The notes: a model not told the origin generated them from the letters alone. Positions 52,481-60,838 are shown, counted from the stretch's first letter. The stretch: DNA of 64,000 nt from Salinibacterium sp. NG253 (GCF_015864945.1 NZ_JADYWF010000001.1:1054378-1118377), one strand, 5' to 3'. Translations and numbers: made by a program.

Positions 52481-53562
52481 TGACTACCACCACCCCCGCG
52501 CGCCCCATCGAGAACGCCTACGCCGCCGGGCAACTGCCCCGCTGGGCTCCCCTGCTCATCCTGATCAGCAGCCTCGCGACCTTCGTGATCATCTTCCTGT
52601 TCATTCAGGCAGGCCAGTCAGAAGGCGAGTTCAACGTCGTCGGCGCCGTATTTTTAGGCGTCGTGCTCTACGGCATCGTGCTCGTGACCGTCTCACGACT
52701 CGTTGAAGGGCACCGTCGCGCCACAGACCGACTCGTCACGACTCTGGTTACCCTCGCGTTCGTTATCGCTCTCCTGCCGCTCATCTCGCTGCTCTACACC
52801 GTGGTGATCAACGGTGCAGCCCGCTTCGACCTCGACTTCTTCACCCTCTCGCTGCGCAACGTCGTCGGCGAAGGTGGCGGTGCAGCCCACGCCATCATCG
52901 GCACCCTGCAAATGACTCTCGCGGCAACCATCATTTCGGTCCCCATCGGCCTCATGACCTCGATCTACCTCGTCGAATACGGTCGCGGTCGTCTTGCCCA
53001 AGCGATCACCTTCTTCGTGGATGTCATGACCGGTATCCCCTCGATCGTCGCCGGCCTCTTCGCCTACTCCCTCATCGTGATCTTCTTCGGCCCCGGCGTT
53101 CGCGTCGGAATCGCCGGAGCAGTCGCCCTGTCGGTGCTCATGATCCCCGTGGTCGTGCGCTCGAGCGAAGAAATGCTGCGACTCGTGCCCAACGAACTCC
53201 GTGAGGCGGCGTTTGCACTCGGCGTGCCCAAGTGGCTGACCATTCTGAAAGTTGTGCTGCCGACATCCATCGCCGGAATCACGACCGGTGTGATGCTCTC
53301 CATCGCCCGCGTCATCGGTGAAACCGCCCCGCTGCTGGTTGCCGCTGGCTTCACCAACAACTTCAACTACTCGCTGTTCAGCGACCGGATGCAGAGCTTG
53401 CCCGTATTCGTGTACAGCTCCTACATTTCTCAGGGCACCGACGCCCAGGCCTACATCGATCGGGCGTGGGCTGGAGCACTCACCCTCATCCTGATCGTGA
53501 TGGCACTGAACCTCCTGGCACGCATCATCGCCAAGATCTTCGCCCCCAAGACCGGTCGATAA
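52480..53562 (+). CDS. pstA: Phosphate ABC transporter permease PstA
   Basis: A 360-aa permease, longer than the usual 280-300 aa by an N-terminal module of two or three extra helices (about 20-110). The core has MTLAATIISVPIGLMTSIYLVEYGRGRLAQAITFFVDVMTGIPSIVAGLF and ELREAAFALGVPKWLTILKVVLPTSIAGITTGVMLSIARVIGETAPLL. It pairs with PstC; the start overlaps the pstC stop by one base. Confidence 0.92.
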   Translation: MTTTTPARPIENAYAAGQLPRWAPLLILISSLATFVIIFLFIQAGQSEGEFNVVGAVFLGVVLYGIVLVTVSRLVEGHRRATDRLVTTLVTLAFVIALLPLISLLYTVVINGAARFDLDFFTLSLRNVVGEGGGAAHAIIGTLQMTLAATIISVPIGLMTSIYLVEYGRGRLAQAITFFVDVMTGIPSIVAGLFAYSLIVIFFGPGVRVGIAGAVALSVLMIPVVVRSSEEMLRLVPNELREAAFALGVPKWLTILKVVLPTSIAGITTGVMLSIARVIGETAPLLVAAGFTNNFNYSLFSDRMQSLPVFVYSSYISQGTDAQAYIDRAWAGALTLILIVMALNLLARIIAKIFAPKTGR

Positions 53563-53580
53563 CCGAAGGAACCCCCACTC

Positions 53581-54360
53581 GTGTCTAAGCGCATCGAAGT
53601 CAATGACCTCAACGTCTACTACAGCAAGTTTCGCGCTGTAGAAGGTGTGTCACTCACCATTGAGCCCCGCACCGTCACCGCCTTCATCGGCCCGTCTGGT
53701 TGCGGCAAATCAACGTTCCTGCGCACCCTGAACCGCATGCACGAGGTGATTCCCGGTGCGTACGTTGAGGGTGAAGTGCTCATTGACGGCAACAACCTCT
53801 ACGCGCCCGGTGTTGACCCCGTCAGCGTTCGCCGGCAGGTGGGCATGGTCTTCCAGCGTCCCAACCCGTTCCCCACGATGTCGATTCGCGACAACGTAAT
53901 CGCTGGCGTGAAGCTCAACAACTCGCGTATGAGCAAGAGCGACGCCGACGACCTCGTCGAACAATCTCTCATCGGCGCAAACCTGTGGCAAGAGGTAAAG
54001 GATCGTCTCGACAAGCCCGGCTCTGGCCTCTCTGGTGGACAGCAGCAGCGACTCTGCATCGCGCGCGCCATCGCTGTAAAGCCAGACGTCGTACTGATGG
54101 ATGAGCCGTGCTCGGCCCTCGACCCCATCTCGACTCTGGCCATTGAAGACCTCATCGAGGAACTCAAACAGGACTACACGATCGTGATCGTGACCCACAA
54201 CATGCAGCAAGCAGCCCGGGTCTCTGACCGCACAGCATTCTTCAACATTGCGGGCACCGGCGCTCCCGGCAAGCTCATCGAATACGACGACACCACCACG
54301 ATCTTCTCGAACCCCAGCGTGCAGGCAACCGAAGACTACGTCTCGGGCAAGTTCGGCTAA
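53581..54360 (+). CDS. pstB: Phosphate ABC transporter ATP-binding protein PstB
   Basis: A 259-aa ATPase. Walker A is GPSGCGKST (about 38-46), then [24 protein letters not shown] (the PstB-specific Q-loop), the signature [16 protein letters not shown], Walker [17 protein letters not shown] and the H-loop [16 protein letters not shown]. It drives phosphate import and interacts with PhoU. GTG at 53581 follows GAAGGA. It is the last gene before a strong hairpin. Confidence 0.95.
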   Translation: MSKRIEVNDLNVYYSKFRAVEGVSLTIEPRTVTAFIGPSGCGKSTFLRTLNRMHEVIPGAYVEGEVLIDGNNLYAPGVDPVSVRRQVGMVFQRPNPFPTMSIRDNVIAGVKLNNSRMSKSDADDLVEQSLIGANLWQEVKDRLDKPGSGLSGGQQQRLCIARAIAVKPDVVLMDEPCSALDPISTLAIEDLIEELKQDYTIVIVTHNMQQAARVSDRTAFFNIAGTGAPGKLIEYDDTTTIFSNPSVQATEDYVSGKFG

Positions 54361-54379
54361 CGAGCCGACCGAGTTCGAC

Positions 54380-54416
54380 AGAACAGCCCCCGCGCCAGCT
54401 GGCCGGGGGCTGTTCT
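54380..54416. terminator. Bidirectional terminator between pstB and the peroxidase gene
   Basis: AGAACAGCCCCC (54380-54391) pairs with GGGGGCTGTTCT (54405-54416), and the loop contains a GCCAGCTGGC palindrome that extends the stem. ATTG follows on the plus strand. Confidence 0.8.
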
Positions 54417-54434
54417 ATTGTCTGCTCGCACTCT

Positions 54435-55697
54435 CTAGAAGAGGGTGTCTCCGATGTAGCCGCCCTCCTGGCAGCCGGGCGGAATAGCGAAAACCGCCGA
54501 CCCGACGGGTGTGGTCCACGTGTTGAGCAAGTCAAGCGTGTCTAGAGCCTTCTGCACGGGAACAAACTGCTTATCGACATCCGCTTGGAATGCCGCAAAG
54601 AGCAGCCCCGAGTTTGAGACGCTCTCGGCGCCCGTCAGCACCGTGTCGTCGTAGTTGTAGCCACGACGGAACATCTTGTTTGCCGCCTCGTTCTCTTTCG
54701 CCCGACGAACATGGGCGAAGGCGGGAATGACGGGGAAGCCCAATCTGTCTTTCGCCTCCAAGTCTGGTTCGTCGCCCTCAACGGTGCCGGTGAGGGGCGC
54801 ACCGGTGTCGAGGGTGCGACCGATGGTCTCCTCGCGGCCGAGGCGGTCGATCTTGTCCCAGCCATCGAGATCCATGGCGATACGGCGCAACACGAAGCTC
54901 GTGCCACCCTCCATCCACGACGGAACGTCGGTGCTCCAGACTGCCTCGCTGAACTCGGTGGTGCCGGGCGAAGGATTGCCAGTGCCATCGAGCTGACCGA
55001 AGAGGTTGCGCATAGTGGCGGCGGGATTCTCGGCTCCTGCAGCGCGACGGAAGCCGCTCTGCGACCACCGCGGCAGAGCGAAGCTCCGAGCATCCTTGAG
55101 CAGCATGCGCGCGGTGTGAGTGACCGTCAGCGGGTCGTTGGCACCGATCTGGATCAAAAGATCGCCATCGCAATAGGCAGGATCGAGCTGGTCGATGCCG
55201 AACGCCGGAAGTGGGCCGAGCCACGAGGGCGCGGCTTTGCCTGCCAGCTCGACAACGCGAGGTCCAAACCCGAACGTGACCGTGAGCTGCGCTGGGATGA
55301 CGGCGAGCTCAGGCTCGGAGTCCGCCAGAGCAGGCTGCCCCGCCGTGAGGCGAGCTGCGTCATCCGTCAAGACGCCCATAAGGCGACGCAACCCAGAAGC
55401 GTCGATATCGTCGCGCAGATCGAGCGCGATAAAGACGGCGTTGGACTGGGCAGGCGTTTCGATGCCCGCCTGGTGCGCCCCATAGAACGGCACAGCACCT
55501 TCAAAGGCCTCCTGCGGGGTGAAACCCGCAGTCGTGGCATCGCCAGAGCTCGTCGGTGCGATCGAACCCGAAGTGCCACCAACAATGCTCACTCCGGCTG
55601 CTGTTGCCGCGCCGACGCCCGCCGCAGCGGCACCGCCCCAGAGGAGGTGCCGCCGCGAGAGCCGACGCGAAGTGTCAGGCTCTACTGGTTCAGACAA
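54435..55697 (-). CDS. Dyp-type heme peroxidase with Tat signal (EfeB-like)
   Basis: A 420-aa exported dye-decolorising peroxidase/deferrochelatase. The twin-arginine signal SRRLSRRHLLWGG lies at about 10-22, followed by an Ala/Gly-rich h-region. The Dyp motif GQLDGTGNPSPGT carries the catalytic aspartate, and RRGYNYDD is the conserved C-terminal block. TTG at 55697 directly follows the stop of the PCu(A)C gene, with GGA seven bases upstream. There is no EfeU/EfeO gene here, so it belongs to the copper-related group upstream rather than to an iron-uptake operon. Confidence 0.88.
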   Translation of the reverse strand: MSEPVEPDTSRRLSRRHLLWGGAAAAGVGAATAAGVSIVGGTSGSIAPTSSGDATTAGFTPQEAFEGAVPFYGAHQAGIETPAQSNAVFIALDLRDDIDASGLRRLMGVLTDDAARLTAGQPALADSEPELAVIPAQLTVTFGFGPRVVELAGKAAPSWLGPLPAFGIDQLDPAYCDGDLLIQIGANDPLTVTHTARMLLKDARSFALPRWSQSGFRRAAGAENPAATMRNLFGQLDGTGNPSPGTTEFSEAVWSTDVPSWMEGGTSFVLRRIAMDLDGWDKIDRLGREETIGRTLDTGAPLTGTVEGDEPDLEAKDRLGFPVIPAFAHVRRAKENEAANKMFRRGYNYDDTVLTGAESVSNSGLLFAAFQADVDKQFVPVQKALDTLDLLNTWTTPVGSAVFAIPPGCQEGGYIGDTLF

Positions 55698-56267
55698 TTA
55701 TTCGTCCATCTCCATGTCATCGTGGTCCATGTCGCCGTGGTCCATGTCCATCTCGTCGTCGCCCTCGTAGTTCTCGTTGGCGCCGGAGTAGTCCTTGGCC
55801 GGAGCCGTGAACTCGAGCGTGCTGCCATCATCGAGCGTGAGGGTGACAGTGACGTCATCTCCCGCAAGAATCGGGTCAGTAACGCCCATGATCATGATGT
55901 GGTTTCCGCCGGGCTCAAGCATGAGCATTCCGCCCGCCGGAATGGTGAAGCCACCCTCGATCGGCTGCATGACCATGTCACCCGATTCGTTCTCCAGCGT
56001 CTCGTGGAGTTCCGTCATGTCTGAGGCACTCGTGGTCGCCGACACGATCGTGATGTCGTGATCGGTGGGGTTTTCAACCATGCCGAACGCGGCCGTCATG
56101 CCGCTGTCGATTGCCTTGACCCACGTGTCAGACGTCGTGAGGGTAGTGGCGGTCGACTCCATGGTGTCGTCGCTGTCGGTGGATGCTGTGGTCGAGCATC
56201 CGGCGAGAGCAAGTGCCCCTGCCGCGAGAACGGCGATGAGGCTGAAGGTCTTTTTGGTGCGGATCAT
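55698..56267 (-). CDS. PCu(A)C copper chaperone lipoprotein with Met/His-rich tail
   Basis: A 189-aa lipoprotein (lipobox LALAGC, Cys24). The PCu(A)C domain (about 40-160) has the copper ligand pattern: methionine in MTAAFGMVEN, ELHETLE, DMVMQPIEGG and GNHIMIMGV. The last 20 residues, starting DEMDMDHGDM, are a repetitive Met/His/Asp tail that may bind more copper. Family members deliver Cu(I) to cytochrome oxidase. ATG at 56267 is preferred, with a weak ribosome binding site. It lies seven bases after the CopC-like gene. Confidence 0.85.
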   Translation of the reverse strand: MIRTKKTFSLIAVLAAGALALAGCSTTASTDSDDTMESTATTLTTSDTWVKAIDSGMTAAFGMVENPTDHDITIVSATTSASDMTELHETLENESGDMVMQPIEGGFTIPAGGMLMLEPGGNHIMIMGVTDPILAGDDVTVTLTLDDGSTLEFTAPAKDYSGANENYEGDDEMDMDHGDMDHDDMEMDE

Positions 56268-56274
56268 TTCTGTA

Positions 56275-56847
56275 TTACTTCTTTCGTCTAATCCAGAACC
56301 ATCGCGCTGCGATGACTCCGGCAAAAAGGACGATGCCGCTACCGGCACCGATGAGGCTGGTAACAACGAGCGGGCTCATGCCCGTTGTCGAGTTGTCTGT
56401 TTCTGAGGCAGCGGTGTCTTCTTGCTCCGAGGCTTCTTCTTCGAGGCCGAAAGTTGCCCCCGGCGTCTCCTGACCAACCGCGAATTCAAAACTGCCCGAA
56501 ATCGGGTGGCCATCGCTCGACACCACACGCCACCGCACCTGATAGCTGCCCTCAGGCATGTCAGGCAGCAGAGGCTGGATAGCGGTGCGATCTGTCACCT
56601 GCATGGGTCCACTGACCCAGTCGGTGCCGTCGGCATCCACCACCATGGCAAGTTGCGTGATGTCCATGAGCTCGCCCGTAAATTCGAGAGTGATCTCGCT
56701 CGGGGCAGCCTCAAGCACTTCGTTCTCATTCGGAGCTTGCCCAATGATTTGATCGTGGGCAAAAGCCGTCTGAGGCATCGCGAATACGAGCAGAGCAGCA
56801 AGAGCCACTCCCCCGACTACGCGCGCATAAGTACGCACAAACGTCAT
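56275..56847 (-). CDS. CopC/YcnJ-type copper-binding membrane protein
   Basis: A 190-aa protein. The signal peptide is cleaved after AFA to expose His31 as the mature N-terminus (the CopC Cu(II) ligand). The CopC domain (31-130) contains EITLEFTGELM and the second histidine in SSDGHPISGSFEFAVG. A Glu/Ser/Thr-rich linker leads to a C-terminal transmembrane helix (about 160-185). ATG at 56847 gives the best signal peptide. Probable role: periplasmic copper binding or transfer with the PCu(A)C protein. Confidence 0.87.
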   Translation of the reverse strand: MTFVRTYARVVGGVALAALLVFAMPQTAFAHDQIIGQAPNENEVLEAAPSEITLEFTGELMDITQLAMVVDADGTDWVSGPMQVTDRTAIQPLLPDMPEGSYQVRWRVVSSDGHPISGSFEFAVGQETPGATFGLEEEASEQEDTAASETDNSTTGMSPLVVTSLIGAGSGIVLFAGVIAARWFWIRRKK

Positions 56848-56953
56848 CTGAGTTGTCAGCTTTCCGTTGTCATCGCGGAGGCACACACAGCCCATCAGGG
56901 GCGTGCGCGCAACCGCACAGGGGCGGCACGAAGCCACCACACTGCAGAGAGGG

Positions 56954-57547
56954 TTAGGAGAAGACCGCGCTGACGGTCGGTGGCCCTCTGCGGCTCACAA
57001 CAGAACGCAACGACTGCAGCGTTGCCATGATCTCGTCACGGCAGACGGCGCTAGCAACAACCGTGCGACGGATGACAACAGGAACAACCCGAGTCGAGAA
57101 CAACTGACGAAGGTGGCGGCCAGCAATCGAACTGAGTGCGGTGACGCCCTGGCGCAGCGCCACAATCGTGATGATGCCGGCGACAATGTGGCCTGCGGTC
57201 ATGGCCCCCACACCGTGGGCACCGTGATTAATCGAACCCGCGACAACCGTGAACGCGAGGTCGTGGTGTCCGCTGGACTGCGCCACGACGTTGCCCGGAT
57301 TGCCTATAACCGCGAAGACGGTGTGGAAGAACGTTTGAGCGATCGTAACCGCCACAGCGACGCGCGGGAGGGACATCCGCTTTCCGACGAGCGGAATGCT
57401 GATGAGCGCCGCGAACGTAAGGGCGAGCACGAGAGCAACCCAACTGGGCATGCTGCCGCCACCAAAAACGTGAGCGGCTGCGGCAACAAAAACCGAGAAG
57501 GCAGCGACGATCAGCGCCCGGAGAACTTGGGTTCCCCTGCCGATCAT
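56954..57547 (-). CDS. Multi-pass membrane protein of unknown function, histidine-rich
   Basis: A 197-aa protein with about five hydrophobic segments and a basic C-terminal tail. Several histidines sit at or near membrane edges (AHVFGG, FFHTVF, SSGHHDLAF, NHGAHGVGAMTAGHIVAG), a pattern that could bind metal. ATG at 57547 has AGAGGAG at ideal spacing. It lies between the sigK/rskA pair and the copC-like gene on the same strand, so it may be cotranscribed with either. I do not recognise a family; a copper link is inferred from the neighbours only. Confidence 0.7.
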   Translation of the reverse strand: MIGRGTQVLRALIVAAFSVFVAAAAHVFGGGSMPSWVALVLALTFAALISIPLVGKRMSLPRVAVAVTIAQTFFHTVFAVIGNPGNVVAQSSGHHDLAFTVVAGSINHGAHGVGAMTAGHIVAGIITIVALRQGVTALSSIAGRHLRQLFSTRVVPVVIRRTVVASAVCRDEIMATLQSLRSVVSRRGPPTVSAVFS

Positions 57548-57613
57548 GATCGCTCCTCTGAGTGCGTGAGTGTGCCGTGGAGGCGAGCGGGCTGTTAGCC
57601 GCTCACCACTAGT

Positions 57614-58510
57614 TTACGCGCTCTCGAAGACCACAATGGGATCGGTAGTTGGCGCATCCGAGCCGCCCTTGGGTTCGATCGTCACACCGACAACATCGCC
57701 TGCACCCATGTCGCCGTCCAAGACGCGCCACGTTGGACCATCTTCAGCGGCATCCATGAGACCAGCCGGTCGTGCACCGGAGTCATCGATGTACCACAGC
57801 TCGTATACCTGATCAGCCGGCAACGCTTCAAGACCATCAACGATGAGCGCGGATGTTGCGAGCTCACCCGACCACACGAAAGTAGCTGTAGCTCCTCCCG
57901 CAACAGTCGACACCAGACGCTGCGAATCACTCGCTGCATTGATCGCCGCAAGCTGGTCGGCCTGCTGCGACGCAAAGCTGGACTGCTCAATGCTCGAGCG
58001 ACCGATGGAATCGGCCACCACGCCACCCGCGACAACGAGCGCCACTGCGGCCGCAACCGCGGCGAGCGCCGTTGCCGGACGCGTAAACCAGCGGGCCTGA
58101 GCTTTGGTCTGAGCGGGAGTCGCCGGGGCAGCAGGCGCGGTGCTTGACTGCTCAGCCGGGTCGTCAGCCGCGAGCGCAGCCGAAGCCGCCAACGGCGTGA
58201 CGTGTGACATTGGCGCGGATGCGGCATCCACGCTGTCGGCGTCGCTTTCTGCAACTACGTCGGCTTCACGCGGCAACTGCGGAGTCTGAGCAATCAGCGC
58301 CATGAGGTTGTTCTTGAGCGCTGGCGGCGGCGTGACCGGGTCAACGGCCAGACCGAGTGCTACTGCCGTGTCAGAGAGTTCAGTGGTTTCGGTGCGAGTT
58401 TCGCTGGACGAGGCCAGGTGCTTCTCGAATGCTTCGCGTTCTTCTGGGCTTAACGCGTTGAGGGCGTAGGCACCAGATTGGGCGGCGAAGTCGTCGTTGC
58501 GGTCGTTCAT
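57614..58510 (-). CDS. rskA: Anti-sigma-K factor RskA-like
   Basis: A 298-aa membrane anti-sigma factor. The cytosolic anti-sigma domain (1-75; GAYALNALSPEEREAFEKHLASS) is followed by an Ala/Pro-rich linker, one transmembrane helix (about 145-165) and an extracytoplasmic RskA domain with VYELWYIDDSGARPAGLM and GDVVGVTIEPKGGSDAPTTDPIV. It would bind and hold the sigma factor encoded just upstream until released by proteolysis. ATG overlaps the sigma stop (ATGA), so the two are coupled. Confidence 0.9.
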   Translation of the reverse strand: MNDRNDDFAAQSGAYALNALSPEEREAFEKHLASSSETRTETTELSDTAVALGLAVDPVTPPPALKNNLMALIAQTPQLPREADVVAESDADSVDAASAPMSHVTPLAASAALAADDPAEQSSTAPAAPATPAQTKAQARWFTRPATALAAVAAAVALVVAGGVVADSIGRSSIEQSSFASQQADQLAAINAASDSQRLVSTVAGGATATFVWSGELATSALIVDGLEALPADQVYELWYIDDSGARPAGLMDAAEDGPTWRVLDGDMGAGDVVGVTIEPKGGSDAPTTDPIVVFESA

Positions 58511-59115
58511 GATGCCACCCCCATTTCGTCGCGTAAGCGGATCATTCCATCACGTAGTCGGGTTTTGACAGTGCCGACAGGAACCTTGAGCATGGTCGCC
58601 ACCTCACTGTGGCTGTAGCCGCCGTAATACGCAAGGGAGACAGCTTGGCGCTGGAGTTCAGTCAGTCGGGACATGGCCTTCTCTACCCTTTCGTGTTCGA
58701 GTCGGACTTCTATGGTTTCTGAAACGTGATCGTAGTCCGGGTTGTGATCACGGATGCCGATGCGCACGTCACGGTCGCGAGACGACTGTGATGCACGCAC
58801 ACGGTCAACAGTTCGGCGGTGAGCCATGGTGAGAATCCAGCTGACCGCGGCGCCCCGGTTCGAGTCGAAACGGGTTGCGGTCTGCCAGATCTCTAAGAAG
58901 ATTTCTTGCGTCACTTCTTCAGACTGCGAATGGTCACGCAGGAGCCTCTTGACGAGTCCAAAGACTCGGGGGGCCATCTGGTCATAGAGCTCGCTAAAAG
59001 CGGCTTGATCACCAGTGGCGACACGCTCGAGTAGGTCTTGCGGGCTTGTGGCGGGCACGCCGGGTTCTTCGGGCGTTACGCCGACATCAGCTTCACGAGG
59101 CATAAGGACAAGCAT
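58507..59115 (-). CDS. sigK: SigK-like ECF RNA polymerase sigma factor
   Basis: A 202-aa ECF sigma factor. Region 2 (about 30-100) has DQMAPRVFGLVKRLLRDHSQSEEVTQEIFLEIWQ and ILTMAHRRTVDRVRASQSS; region 4 (about 140-198) has LTELQRQAVSLAYYGGYSHSEVATMLKVPVGTVKTRLRDGMIRLRD. Pairing with an RskA-type protein identifies the SigK group. ATG at 59115 has GAGGA seven bases upstream. A matching promoter lies about 110 bases upstream, so the gene probably drives itself as well as the fasciclin and dipZ-like genes. Confidence 0.88.
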   Translation of the reverse strand: MLVLMPREADVGVTPEEPGVPATSPQDLLERVATGDQAAFSELYDQMAPRVFGLVKRLLRDHSQSEEVTQEIFLEIWQTATRFDSNRGAAVSWILTMAHRRTVDRVRASQSSRDRDVRIGIRDHNPDYDHVSETIEVRLEHERVEKAMSRLTELQRQAVSLAYYGGYSHSEVATMLKVPVGTVKTRLRDGMIRLRDEMGVAS

Positions 59116-59223
59116 GACAGGTTCCTCTGCTCCTTCATCGCAGTTTTCGGGTTCAGCAGCGAATCTTCAGTCAGTGGATGCGGGCCGACACTGGAGTGTG
59201 TCAGTTGCTTTCACTGGTGGGTA

Positions 59224-59251
59224 ATTCGGCGCCCTAGCGCGAAGGGATTGG
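59224..59251 (-). promoter_or_regulatory. SigK-like promoter of the sigK-rskA operon
   Basis: Minus strand: CCAATC (59251-59246), 16 bases, CCGAAT (59229-59224). Same pattern and spacing as the sites before the fasciclin and dipZ-like genes. The leader to the ATG at 59115 is about 100 bases. Confidence 0.7.
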
Positions 59252-59626
59252 TCGGCATTCAGAAACCGTGGTGTCTCGCGGCGCGGTGCTGCCGTGCCGC
59301 ATTGTGCCCGGACAGAAGAAAAGCCGAGCCACAGAGAACGCCTCACGACGCAGGGCCGCTCTAAGCGGCTAATTTTGGAGCCCGGGGTTACTGTGGCCCG
59401 GCGAAGAAAAGTGTAGCAAAGGGCTTCCTGTGCGCACGCTCCGAACGCGCGCCTGTGAGCAGACGGCCTTTGTTTCCGGTTTGTGCGGATTTCGTGACAA
59501 ATATATTGCAATGCCGATGTTTTCGACATTTTTTAATGATTTTGCTGCTCATATGTGCAAATATCAGTCAGCCCTACAGAGCAGCGGGGCGTCCGGTGCA
59601 CGTCACGAATGCTAGGAGAACTTGTC
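59252..59626. other. Intergenic region between sigK promoter and potD
   Basis: No supportable gene in about 375 bp. The half next to potD is AT-rich (59500-59565) and is the likely promoter area: TTGCAA at 59505-59511, TTTAAT near 59531, a short ATGT..ACAT dyad (59517-59529), and GCTCATATGTGCAAAT (59547-59562). Read in reverse, the last resembles the operator before the glucitol-type PTS operon. Confidence 0.4.
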
Positions 59627-60838
59627 ATGAAGTCCAAGCCCTTACCTGCTGATCCAATCATCCGCGAACTGGTCCGCAAAGCCCAGAGCGCCACCATGAA
59701 TAGACGTGCGTTGCTCACTGGCGCCGCTGCGGGTGCGACAGGGCTCGCGCTCGCCGCTTGCTCGACCGGCCCCGATGAATTAACCGCTGCTCCCGACACC
59801 AGCGCCACCGACAAGCTCATCCGTTGGGACAACTGGGCGCTTTATGTCGATGTCGATGACGCGGGCAACTACCCCACCATCGACGCCTTCGAAGCTCAGA
59901 CCGGCATCACGGTCGAATACACCGAAGCCGTTGACGACAACAACACCTACTACGCCAAGGTGAAAGACCAGCTCTCCCTCGGCAAAGACATCGGAGCAGA
60001 CGTGGTCTGCCTTACCGACTGGATGGCCACTCGCCTCATCCGCTTTGGCTACGCCCAGAAGCTTGATCGCAGCAAGATGCCGAACGTCGACAACCTGTTG
60101 CCGTCGCTGCAAAATGTCGACTTTGATCCGGGTCGCGAGTTGAGCATCCCGTGGCAGGGCGGCTTCGCAGGCATTTGCTGGAATAAGGAACTACTGCCCG
60201 GCGGAATCGAATCCGTTCAGGACCTCTGGAAGGCCGAGCTCAAGGGCCGCGTCGGAGTGCTCTCGGAGATGCGCGACACCATGGGCCTGATCATGCTCGC
60301 CCAGGGCGTCGATATCGCCGGAGACTGGGGCGACGACGAGTTCAACGCAGCGATCGACGAGTTCTCGAAGCAAGTCGCCGATGGCCAGATTCGAAACATC
60401 AAGGGCAACTCGTACAAAGAGGACCTCGTCAACGGCGACACCGTGGCTGCAATTGTGTGGTCGGGCGACATCGTGCAGCTGAATGCCGAAAATGGAAACA
60501 AGTGGGAGTTCATTGTTCCCGACGATGGCGGAACTCTGTGGAACGACAACTTCATGGTGCCGATTGGCAGTGGCGCGAAGTCGAACGTGGAAGAAATGAT
60601 CAACTACTACTACGACCCCGAGGTCGCTGCCGAGGTAGCCGCCTACGTGAACTACATCACCCCGGTCAGCGGAGCCCAAGAGGCCGCCGCCGCCATCGAT
60701 CCTGAACTCGCCGACAACAAGCTGATTTTCCCCGACGACGAGATGCTGTCGAAAGCGTTCGTGTTCCGTGAGCTCGACAGCTCTGAAGAGCAGAAGTACA
60801 ACACCGCTTTCCAGAGCGTCGTGCTCGGGGCAGCTTAA
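59627..60838 (+). CDS. potD: Spermidine/putrescine-type ABC transporter substrate-binding lipoprotein
   Basis: A 403-aa binding protein. An unusual 24-residue hydrophilic lead precedes the export signal MNRRALLTGAAAGATGLALAAC, which combines an Arg-Arg pair with a lipobox (Cys45). The mature fold follows PotD: IRWDNWALYVD, TGITVEYTEAVDDNNTYYAKV, GADVVCLTDWMATRLI and IPWQGGFAGICWN. ATG at 59627 has AGGAG eight bases upstream. It is the first gene of a four-gene importer. The ligand could be a polyamine, GABA or another cationic solute. Confidence 0.88.
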   Translation: MKSKPLPADPIIRELVRKAQSATMNRRALLTGAAAGATGLALAACSTGPDELTAAPDTSATDKLIRWDNWALYVDVDDAGNYPTIDAFEAQTGITVEYTEAVDDNNTYYAKVKDQLSLGKDIGADVVCLTDWMATRLIRFGYAQKLDRSKMPNVDNLLPSLQNVDFDPGRELSIPWQGGFAGICWNKELLPGGIESVQDLWKAELKGRVGVLSEMRDTMGLIMLAQGVDIAGDWGDDEFNAAIDEFSKQVADGQIRNIKGNSYKEDLVNGDTVAAIVWSGDIVQLNAENGNKWEFIVPDDGGTLWNDNFMVPIGSGAKSNVEEMINYYYDPEVAAEVAAYVNYITPVSGAQEAAAAIDPELADNKLIFPDDEMLSKAFVFRELDSSEEQKYNTAFQSVVLGAA

